DNA from: Paenibacillus sp. Soil787 | GTDB taxonomy: Bacteria; Bacillota; Bacilli; Paenibacillales; NBRC-103111 | Assembly: GCF_001429545.1 (NCBI RefSeq) | Contig: NZ_LMSP01000003.1 | Location: 62,001 to 126,000, forward strand | Direction: 5' to 3' | Length of the DNA: 64,000 nucleotides | In this document: positions 43,529-50,333 of the stretch, piece by piece | How positions within the stretch are numbered: position 1 is the first letter of the stretch | Layout: the number at the start of each line of letters is the position of its first letter | Notes under the pieces: generated by a model | What the model saw: only the letters and a program-made list of their open reading frames with translations | Database searches by the model: none | Told to the model about the DNA's origin: nothing | Translations under genes and position numbers: made by a program

Positions 43529-44674
43529 TTATTCAATCAATTGTTTCCCTAGATTTCCGACCCGCATAATTCGAATATCTAAATGAACGGTTACTGGCAT
43601 ATTAGGAAAAATCTGATCCCAGTTGTCCTTTAATGATTTCCACTGATACGGGTGCTGTCTATGCAGCGCTTCCCCAAAACCGAAGATGTCTTGTCCGTAC
43701 TTTTCCTGCACAATTTTTATCGTTTTCTCGATTTTTACTTTCTCTTTTTTATTCAACTTCCGGTTGATATCCATTAAAATTTCGGGTTTGGAAAGATCCG
43801 CATTCGATTGGCTCTCCAATATCCTCCCCTTGCCGGATAATTGGACTTCAGCAGTAATTTTATCTTGGTTAATGTGAGTGATGATTGTACTTTTCAAGTT
43901 AGATACATAGAGTGAATACCTTCCATTGTCTATCGAATGCGTTAAATACTCATCTTTCAATATCCCTTTAACCCATAACGATTGCATTGTTTCTTCGCGC
44001 TCCAAAAATCCAGCCATTTTTAAGTCTTTGTTGAATATGGCCAAGGAAGCGATAAGAAATATTTTTCCCATGTCTTGCTTTTGCGGTGATAGCTTAATGA
44101 CCGGCATAATCGGTCTTATCCCTTGACTGGTAGCATCTAAGAAAAAGTCCCGAAGAGCAACATCCCCAATACGGCAAAACCTATCCTGGTCAACTGCCGC
44201 AATAGCTGAAAAATGGCTAAAAGGGCTGTTGATTTCCAACGCGTCTTTACCCTCAGCGTCCTGTACGACAAAAATATCAGTCCTTAACCGCGTATCAGAA
44301 TTTCTTGAGAATTGATCTACAATATTCTTAATTCCTCGACGTGCAAGCTTCTCCCCGAAGAAAATGGCTCTGCGGTGTCCTATAAAAATCCTGCGCGGCA
44401 ATTTCTCTTGTAAATTATTGATAAGGTCAACTAAACTTTTTCCAGTTGCCGATACGACAATATTGCTTCTGCCACTAGCACCACCTCCCCCTTTTTGTTT
44501 AATAAATTGGGATGGAATTGCAATTTGAGCGCTGGTTTGAATTTCTCCGTCTTTAGTCAGATCAAGTGCGCTTCCTATCCAGAATGCATAATCGTTAATC
44601 TCATTCCGATCCCAGCAGCCCGATAAAATGACGATTAAGAGGAATGCCGGAACGATCCGTTTGGTTGTTCGCAT
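43529..44674 (-). CDS. Spore germination receptor subunit C, Ger(x)C family lipoprotein
   Basis: A 381-residue lipoprotein with signal MRTTKRIVPAFLLIVILSGCWD and lipobox LSGC (Cys near residue 21), directly followed by the family start WDRNEINDYAFWIGSALD. Strings such as LPRRIFIGHRRAIFFGEKLARRGI are typical. It is anchored outside the spore inner membrane and partners GerA and GerB subunits. Gene order is A (44711), C, B. Confidence 0.93.
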   Translation of the reverse strand: MRTTKRIVPAFLLIVILSGCWDRNEINDYAFWIGSALDLTKDGEIQTSAQIAIPSQFIKQKGGGGASGRSNIVVSATGKSLVDLINNLQEKLPRRIFIGHRRAIFFGEKLARRGIKNIVDQFSRNSDTRLRTDIFVVQDAEGKDALEINSPFSHFSAIAAVDQDRFCRIGDVALRDFFLDATSQGIRPIMPVIKLSPQKQDMGKIFLIASLAIFNKDLKMAGFLEREETMQSLWVKGILKDEYLTHSIDNGRYSLYVSNLKSTIITHINQDKITAEVQLSGKGRILESQSNADLSKPEILMDINRKLNKKEKVKIEKTIKIVQEKYGQDIFGFGEALHRQHPYQWKSLKDNWDQIFPNMPVTVHLDIRIMRVGNLGKQLIE

Positions 44675-44710
44675 AAATATGATTCTCCGTGTTCTTAATA
44701 GATGGCATAG

Positions 44711-46159
44711 CTAACCTGGATTCTTCTTTACAAGCCGTTCATGCATCCGGACAAGTGTATCCTTGAATATATTTCCTGTAGCTGGTGCTACAGGCTTTAA
44801 ATAAGGGACCCCGAACGATTTTAAGGTAACCAGGTGTATCAAAATCATGACAACCCCCATCGCAACGCCATAAAATCCAAACACTCCTCCCGCTACTAAA
44901 AGTGGAAAGCGTATAAGCCTGAACGGGAGCGCCAGGCTGTATCTTGGGAAAGAGAACGAAGCGATGCCTGTACCTGCCACAATCATTACAATCGGGGCGG
45001 ATATAAATCCGGCTTGAACGGCAGCCTCACCGATGACCAGGGCGCCGACGATGCTAACTGCCGACCCGACGGCCTTGGGCATGCGGAGTCCTGCTTCGCG
45101 TAATCCCTCAAACATCAGCTCCATAAGAAACGTTTCCACTACTGTAGGGAAAGGAATCCCTTCTCTGGAAGCTGCAATACTCATCATCAGATTAAGAGGA
45201 ATCATCTGCGGATGAAACGTTGTGAGCGCTACATATAAGGAAGGCAGCAACATGGCTATAATGACTAGCATCATGCGGACAATTCGGACAGCCATTACGT
45301 ACAGGAAGCGTTCATAATGATCTTCCGCCGATTGAAAACCTGACCAGAAGGTCATAGGAACAACAAGCGCATTTGGAGAACCGTCCACGAGAATGGCCAC
45401 TTTCCCTTCCATCAAGCTTGCAGCAACGGCATCAGGCCGCTCTGTATTTAGAACTTGCGGAAATATGGACAGGGGATAATCTTCGATATACTCTTCGATA
45501 TAACTGGCATCAAATATGCGGTCTGTCTTGATGCGGCCGATCCGATTTTTAACCTCTTCAAGCACTTCGGTTCTTACGTTACCTTCAACATAAGCTAAGA
45601 CGAGCTGTGTATTTGTCGTAGTACCTACCCGATACGGTTCAAACTTTAGACGTGGGCTTTTAATTTTCCTGCGAATCATACTGGTATTCGTTCGCAATAC
45701 TTCCGTGAAGCCTTCCCGGGGCCCGCGGATCGAAGCCTCATTAGAAGGCTCGTCTATAGACCGCTGCTTATATTCATTTATATCTGCCAGCAGCGCATGT
45801 TCCCAGCCATTAACAAGAATGACCGTCTTCCCCTCCAGGATCGCTTCCGAAGCCTCGTTCAAACAGAATATTTGTTTAAAGCTCGATAACTCAGCCTGAT
45901 TCGGAGAAATATATACAGATTCTTCCATATTTCCATACAAGCCAGCGGTTAGAGCAGCTAATGAGGGAACAATAGCTTGTTCCATAATGCTAGCATTGGT
46001 AAATCCATCCAAATATATGAGGAGATATTGAACACTTCCATTCACATGAAAAGGGCGGAATAAGATGTCGGAGCAATTATGGAACACAGCTTTGAGCGCT
46101 GTTTCGTTATCAGCAAGGCTTTTATGAACAGGAATGATTGGAGCTTCTGGTTTTATCAT
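44711..46159 (-). CDS. Spore germination receptor subunit A, GerA family
   Basis: A 482-residue subunit with a soluble N-terminal region (to about 270) and about five membrane helices after it. EGKTVILVNGWEHALL, RGPREGFTEVLRTNTSMIRRKIKSP and EGKVAILVDGSPNALVVP are strongly conserved in the family, as is REGIPFPTVVETFLMELMFE. It is the first gene of the operon. The germinant (amino acid, sugar or nucleoside) cannot be read from sequence. Confidence 0.95.
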   Translation of the reverse strand: MIKPEAPIIPVHKSLADNETALKAVFHNCSDILFRPFHVNGSVQYLLIYLDGFTNASIMEQAIVPSLAALTAGLYGNMEESVYISPNQAELSSFKQIFCLNEASEAILEGKTVILVNGWEHALLADINEYKQRSIDEPSNEASIRGPREGFTEVLRTNTSMIRRKIKSPRLKFEPYRVGTTTNTQLVLAYVEGNVRTEVLEEVKNRIGRIKTDRIFDASYIEEYIEDYPLSIFPQVLNTERPDAVAASLMEGKVAILVDGSPNALVVPMTFWSGFQSAEDHYERFLYVMAVRIVRMMLVIIAMLLPSLYVALTTFHPQMIPLNLMMSIAASREGIPFPTVVETFLMELMFEGLREAGLRMPKAVGSAVSIVGALVIGEAAVQAGFISAPIVMIVAGTGIASFSFPRYSLALPFRLIRFPLLVAGGVFGFYGVAMGVVMILIHLVTLKSFGVPYLKPVAPATGNIFKDTLVRMHERLVKKNPG

Positions 46160-46275
46160 CGAATTATCACTCCATTTGTAATAATTCGCTTAGTATGAAC
46201 CAGTTAGTAGAAAAGAATACCAATCATATGCATTTTCCTGTCTGAAACCCGACACGAAGCTAGTATAAGCCATAT

Positions 46276-46329
46276 CTATACTACATATAGATAGATTCAT
46301 ATTGATAGATACTTATCATAGCTTATAAA
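46276..46329 (+). promoter_or_regulatory. LysR-type operator/promoter 5, duplicate of site 2
   Basis: CTAT-ACTACAT-ATAG (46276-46290), 10 bases, ATTGATA with -35-like TTGATA (46302-46307), 16 bases, TATAAA (46324-46329). The whole stretch and the leader down to GAATTGTTCTTTCTAACATT match 9850-9960. It now drives only decayed genes. Confidence 0.75.
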
Positions 46330-46428
46330 ATAAAGTTGGATAAACTTCCATTTGAAAGAAGTTTAAGTAATTAGAATAATTCCGGCCGGATGAATTGTTC
46401 TTTCTAACATTAACAACTGGGAAATTCT

Positions 46429-46628
46429 ATGGGAGTTAAAGCAATGAAGGTAAAATATCTAGCTGTTATGATTTTCACCATATCTATGTTTATAGTATCT
46501 GCTTGCTCAAAACAAGAAACCCCTACTTCAAAAACCAAATTATTAATGGTCGCGGTGGTATGCCAGCCGGAATCCTTAAAGACGATGATGCTCAAAAAGT
46601 AGCGGTTTGGTTAGCAGAACATAAATAA
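46429..46628 (+). pseudogene. Decayed small lipoprotein cytochrome c gene
   Basis: The frame from the ATG at 46429 or 46444 encodes a lipoprotein signal ([24 protein letters not shown], lipobox VSAC). It then shifts: a different frame carries [20 protein letters not shown] and AVWLAEHK, the C-terminal methionine-ligand part of small Bacillus-type cytochromes c (c551/CccB-like). The middle with the C-x-x-C-H heme site is missing. An internal deletion with frameshift is the simplest explanation. The leader is a copy of the one in front of the membrane protein at 9978. Confidence 0.82.
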
Positions 46629-46665
46629 TCCAATGAGAAAATCTGAAAAAAAGGGGGAAGTATTT

Positions 46666-46861
46666 GGGTTAACGAACCGTTGTCCAAATCGTCAAAGTAG
46701 CACCGTTTGATGGAAGATTGGTTGCGAAATTTGGAGTCAAAAACGTTTTATGGTGTGGATTGATCTTTGCTGGAATCGGCTTGGGCTTGTTAGTTATTAC
46801 GGGAACTTGGGCCGATCCTCTCAATTTATCTTATCAATCACGGAGGCCATTTACTCTCTAA
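46666..46861 (+). pseudogene. Heavily deleted copy of the MFS transporter gene
   Basis: The start region (GGGGGAAGTATTTGGGTTAACG) matches the start of the intact MFS gene at 10406 but has a base change that creates an early stop. At 46697 the match jumps to a position corresponding to codon 262 of the intact gene (VAPFDGRLVAKFGVKNVLW), runs to GLGLLV, jumps again and ends near the C-terminal part. At least three internal deletions are present. Together with the upstream segment it shows that the 9.8-11.6 kb locus was duplicated and one copy decayed. Confidence 0.88.
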
Positions 46862-46904
46862 TATTGTTCAATAAACTCGCAGCAAAATCAGCAGGTTACG
46901 CTAA

Positions 46905-47783
46905 TTATAAATCTTTGGTGAATTCTGGGAAATGATTAGTAAAGGTTCGGACTCTATGAGACATCAATTTATCTTTATGCATGTAAAGCTTAACCTCACG
47001 AATAGGTTTAGGATCAATTAATCGGATAATTTTTATATTTGGACAATTGTAGCTTTCAACAAGACGGAGGGACATAATTGTTACCCCGACTCCAAGATGT
47101 ACCATATTAAGCAAGGTTGATGTTGACGTTGTTTCTACATTTAAGAAAAGAGAAATACCTGTTTTATTTATATAATCATCAAGTTTTTTCCGGAGTTTGG
47201 TATCTTTAACAAACATTACATTTGGTAACTTTTCGAGCTCTCGAAATGGAATCTCTACTTTTTCTGCCCAAGGATGGTCTTTAGAAACGACTAACGCTAG
47301 CTCCTCGTTGAATAAGTGGATGCAATCGATTTGTTTGTTCGGTTCCAAATCGGCAGATATTCCGATATTAATTTTATTTTGCTGTATCTGTCCCGATGTA
47401 TCTTCCATATCTACAAATTTTATTGAAATATCTGGGTACTGTTCATTGAATTGAACAAATCTTGGCATTAAATAGGTCAAATCACTAGGAAAGATACCAA
47501 TGATCATCTCGTTTTTCTGAGTATTTATTAATTCCGATGTTTCTTCTCGGGAATCTTCAATAAGCCTCATGACTGCAATCCCCTTCTCAAAAAGGATTTT
47601 TCCAGCATCATTAATCTCTATTCCTCTTCCAACTCGGTCAAATAAAGGAGTGCCAAAATCTTGCTCCAACAATCGAATTTGTTGACTTAATGTAGGTTGA
47701 GAAACCATCAACACTTCCGCAGCTTTAGTGAAGCTTCCTTCTTTGCAGATCTGAATAAAATATTCTAGTTGTCGAAATTCCAT
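46905..47783 (-). CDS. LysR-family transcriptional regulator (paralogue 1)
   Basis: A 292-residue LysR regulator with N-terminal winged helix-turn-helix (MEFRQLEYFIQICKEGSFTK, then VSQPTLSQQIRLLE) and a periplasmic-binding-protein-like effector domain from about residue 90. It is clearly paralogous to the regulator at 54428. Its ATG lies only about 38 bases from the end of an inserted IS, which separates it from its former promoter, so it may be poorly expressed. It is a candidate reader of the CTAT-N7-ATAG sites. Confidence 0.9.
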   Translation of the reverse strand: MEFRQLEYFIQICKEGSFTKAAEVLMVSQPTLSQQIRLLEQDFGTPLFDRVGRGIEINDAGKILFEKGIAVMRLIEDSREETSELINTQKNEMIIGIFPSDLTYLMPRFVQFNEQYPDISIKFVDMEDTSGQIQQNKINIGISADLEPNKQIDCIHLFNEELALVVSKDHPWAEKVEIPFRELEKLPNVMFVKDTKLRKKLDDYINKTGISLFLNVETTSTSTLLNMVHLGVGVTIMSLRLVESYNCPNIKIIRLIDPKPIREVKLYMHKDKLMSHRVRTFTNHFPEFTKDL

Positions 47784-47820
47784 TTACTCACCCTATTCCA
47801 TGAATATTTGATATATACAA

Positions 47821-48730
47821 ACTACGAATGACCAATTAACTAACAAGTGTTTCCAGAGTCTCTGTCGAAGTATTCGATAGAACGTTGACGGAGGTTTTTT
47901 ATGCCCTTACCTAAAAATCGAATCGTGCCTGATAAGAAAATATACTTCCGTACGGAACTGCAAAATTGTCCTCATTGCGGAGCAACCTTAAAGCGAAGTC
48001 ATACCGCTTGGAAGAAAAATATCTCAACCTTAACCGGGGTTATTCAAGCCTGGAATATGGCCTATAAATGTACAAATCCACAATGTAATTATCCTAAAAC
48101 GTACTACAAATCCGCCGAAGCAGACCTGCTCTGCATGAAGCATACCTCTTATGGATTTGACGTTCTTGCTTTGGTTGGACAATTACGATTTAAGCATCAT
48201 ATGACGATTGCTGAGATTACAGAGGAGCTAAATAGCCGCGGAATCACAACCTCGGAGCGAAATTCACAAAGGCTTTATGAACGTTATCTAATGTTACTCA
48301 AGTCTAGTGTTACGGAACATGTGAAAAACGTCCTTAATCAAACCTTTAATGATCACGGCGGAATCATAATCTCCATGGATGGTGTCCAACCGGAGAAGGG
48401 AAATGAAACCCTCTATGTCATCCGGGAGATTTTTAGTGGCACCATTCTTGTCGCGGAAAATTTGAAAAGCAGCTCCGCGGAAGAATTAAAGAAGCTGATT
48501 CAACCTGTCATTGATCTCGGTTTTCCGATCATCGGAATCGTAAGCGATGGCCAACAATCGATCCGAAATGCAATGCGATCCCTTTTACCCGAGATTCCCT
48601 ACCAGTACTGCCAATACCACTATCTGAAGGACATCGCCAAGCCGGAAGCCGAAGTGGCCAAGGATTATATTGCGGAAGTCCGATCTTTATAGTTGAAAAA
48701 CGTATTGTGAGTTAATTGGTCAGTCGTAGT
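47821..48730. mobile_element. 910-bp internally deleted insertion sequence with terminal inverted repeats
   Basis: The left end ACTACGAATGACCAATTAAC (47821-47840) matches the reverse complement of the right end (48711-48730) with one difference, and the match continues weakly to about 26 bases. Flanks ATATACAA and ATATAAAT look like a mutated 8-base target duplication. Comparison with the undisturbed repeat at 48.9 kb shows the empty site. The element contains only a truncated transposase and is probably immobile by itself. Confidence 0.85.
47901..48692 (+). CDS. Truncated DDE transposase
   Basis: A 263-residue protein with a Cys-rich N-terminal zinc-finger region (NCPHCGATL ... YKCTNPQCNYPKTYY) and a helical DNA-binding part (MTIAEITEELNSRGITTSER). 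The first half of a MULE-like catalytic core follows, with Asp in IISMDGVQPEKG and in IGIVSDGQQSIRNAM, then YCQYHYLKDIAKPEAEVAKD. The frame stops before the catalytic Glu expected further on, so the enzyme is incomplete. GACGGAGG precedes the ATG. I cannot assign the IS family firmly (IS256/ISL3-like groups have similar cores). Confidence 0.85.
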   Translation: MPLPKNRIVPDKKIYFRTELQNCPHCGATLKRSHTAWKKNISTLTGVIQAWNMAYKCTNPQCNYPKTYYKSAEADLLCMKHTSYGFDVLALVGQLRFKHHMTIAEITEELNSRGITTSERNSQRLYERYLMLLKSSVTEHVKNVLNQTFNDHGGIIISMDGVQPEKGNETLYVIREIFSGTILVAENLKSSSAEELKKLIQPVIDLGFPIIGIVSDGQQSIRNAMRSLLPEIPYQYCQYHYLKDIAKPEAEVAKDYIAEVRSL

Positions 48731-48994
48731 ATATAAATGATATAATATGACTTAAAGTTAATAAAATGAAAGTTAATCATAAGGGGCATACCAATTTAGG
48801 TATGTCAATGGACCATAAAAAAGATGACTCCCGACGAATTTAGGAGCCACCTTCTTGCAGTATAGCACTCGGTGTTAGTTGTTGAAATCCCACTTACTCA
48901 CCCAGTTCCATGAATATTTGAGTATATAAATGATATAATATGACCTAATGTTTATAAAATGAAAGTTAATCATAAGGGGCGTACCCATTTAGTC
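48731..48994. repeat. Two copies of a LysR divergent-promoter region around an IS-like end
   Basis: Bases 48731-48802 (ATATAAATGATATAATATGAC onward) repeat at 48934-48994, and the sequence before the second copy (48873-48930) repeats the start of the LysR gene at 47760-47820. So the promoter region of LysR paralogue 1 exists twice: once split by the IS, and once intact but attached to a broken LysR start (ATG changed to GTG-like GGG). Between them lies the terminator-bearing IS-like end at 48805-48855. Confidence 0.8.
48805..48855 (-). terminator. Terminator hairpin of a repeated IS-like end (copy 2)
   Basis: On the minus strand AAGGTGGCTCC pairs with GGGAGTCATCTT and runs into TTTTTTATGG. 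It is the inverted counterpart of 2524-2575, sharing the flank TCAATGGAC. It separates the two copies of the LysR promoter repeat. Confidence 0.55.
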
Positions 48995-49879
48995 ATGACT
49001 AATTGCCAAATACAATTATTTGTAAGAATTGCTGAAACTGGCAGTTTCACAAAAGCCGGACAGGAGCTTAATATGACCCAACCTGCTGTTAGCCGCGCAG
49101 TATCTGCTCTTGAAGCAGAGTTGGATGTAACGCTTTTTATCCGTGATCGAAAAAAAGGGCTGGTGCTCACCGATATAGGAAAGCGAATCCTTATTTTGTT
49201 TCGGAACATATTGAAAGAATTCGAGAATGTTCAACAAGAGGTGGCCGCCGAGAAAGGGCTCGAAGTCGGAATTATCCGAATCGGAATATTTCCTACTGCT
49301 TCAGCCGTCATTTTGCCAAAAATTATTCGTGTAATTCAGGAAAGATATCCTAATTTGAAATTTATCCTTCATGAAGGAACAATCATCCAAATTAAAGAAT
49401 GGTTGGTATCACGTATTATTGATCTCGGACTGATTATACCTCCGAACGATGGGCTGGATATAATCCCCTTATACAAAGAAGAAATGTTTGTAGTCTTTCG
49501 AGATGACCACCCTTTACATAGCCGTTCTACAATTCAGCTTCAAGACCTGGATAATGAACCGATGATTTTTTGCAAAGGAGGTTATGACACATTTATTTTT
49601 GAACTTTTTGAGAAAGCCAATATCACTCTTAATGTAAAATATGCGTTCCAAAACGTTGACATCGTACTTTACATGATACATGAAGGACTGGGTTTGGCTA
49701 TCTTACCAAAGCTTTCATTATCAACGTTGCCGCCTAATGTTATAACTCGCAGCCTAGACCCTCTACTGTTTAGAGAAATTAACCTAGCAGCTTCTTCATT
49801 AAATGAATCTTCGATTGCGGTAAATTTGTTTATCAAAACCATAACAGATCTTTTTCCGCATACTAGAGAAATTCAGTAA
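48995..49879 (+). CDS. LysR-family transcriptional regulator (unrelated third copy)
   Basis: A regulator of about 294 residues with helix-turn-helix SFTKAGQELNMTQPAVSRAV and a C-terminal effector domain with a CynR/CbbR-like core (IRIGIFPTASAVILPKIIRV). It is only distantly related to the other two LysR proteins here. I prefer the ATG at 48995 (MTNCQIQLFV). The 12 residues upstream (MKVNHKGRTHLV) are encoded by the duplicated promoter repeat that was also copied to 48769, so they are not original to this gene. No good ribosome site is close to either start, so expression may depend on the repeat. Confidence 0.85.
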   Translation: MTNCQIQLFVRIAETGSFTKAGQELNMTQPAVSRAVSALEAELDVTLFIRDRKKGLVLTDIGKRILILFRNILKEFENVQQEVAAEKGLEVGIIRIGIFPTASAVILPKIIRVIQERYPNLKFILHEGTIIQIKEWLVSRIIDLGLIIPPNDGLDIIPLYKEEMFVVFRDDHPLHSRSTIQLQDLDNEPMIFCKGGYDTFIFELFEKANITLNVKYAFQNVDIVLYMIHEGLGLAILPKLSLSTLPPNVITRSLDPLLFREINLAASSLNESSIAVNLFIKTITDLFPHTREIQ

Positions 49880-49999
49880 CATGCAGAAGGCGAGAAAGAA
49901 TCAAGGATAAACGACTCCGTCGTCCTTCAGGGACGAGCGCGTTTGTCAAGGTAGATGCGAAGCAAAAGTATAAAATTTATACTTTCTTATCTACAAATA

Positions 50000-50035
50000 A
50001 AGCTTAGTCCGGTTAGAGTCAACCGGACTAAGCTT
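50000..50035. terminator. Bidirectional terminator between LysR and CDGSH genes
   Basis: AAGCTTAGTCCGGTT and AACCGGACTAAGCTT are perfect complements around AGAGTC. The neighbouring genes converge on it (LysR at 49879, CDGSH protein at 50079). Confidence 0.9.
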
Positions 50036-50078
50036 ATTCTTTATTGAACATGATTAGCGGCTATCGGTTGACATTTCA

Positions 50079-50282
50079 TTACGATTCCTTAGCACGAGGT
50101 GCACTTTCAAACTTGCCTTTATGCGTCAAATCGCAGAAAGGCTTTTGGCCTGATAATCCACAACGACAAAGAATGAAAGATTCTGTTGTCTCAAAGCGAT
50201 TCCCTTCTGTATCAACCATTTCTACCTTACCCATTATTCGTAACGGACCGTTATCAATTACTTTAATCGTTACATCGGACAT
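50079..50282 (-). CDS. CDGSH-type iron-sulfur protein
   Basis: A 67-residue protein with a CDGSH domain: CRCGLSGQKPFCDLTHKGKF (about residues 39-58) contains C-x-C-x(8)-C and the later His needed for the 2Fe-2S cluster. The usual Gly after Asp is Leu here (C-D-L-T-H). Such domains bind redox-labile clusters. I chose the ATG at 50282 (MSDVTIKV); a TTG three codons upstream is possible. It ends a unit XapX, amidohydrolase, CDGSH that starts at LysR-type promoter site 6. Confidence 0.88.
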   Translation of the reverse strand: MSDVTIKVIDNGPLRIMGKVEMVDTEGNRFETTESFILCRCGLSGQKPFCDLTHKGKFESAPRAKES

Positions 50283-50333
50283 ATATCCCAAACCCTTTCT
50301 ATTTCGAATCTTTTTTTCTCTCCTACAGTTCCA

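Noticed and set aside
46750..46935. A 61-codon frame beginning MVWIDLCWNRLGLVS that also appears inside the MFS gene at 11254
   Set aside because: It is the same out-of-frame reading of the duplicated MFS fragment, so the similarity reflects DNA duplication and not a second protein.
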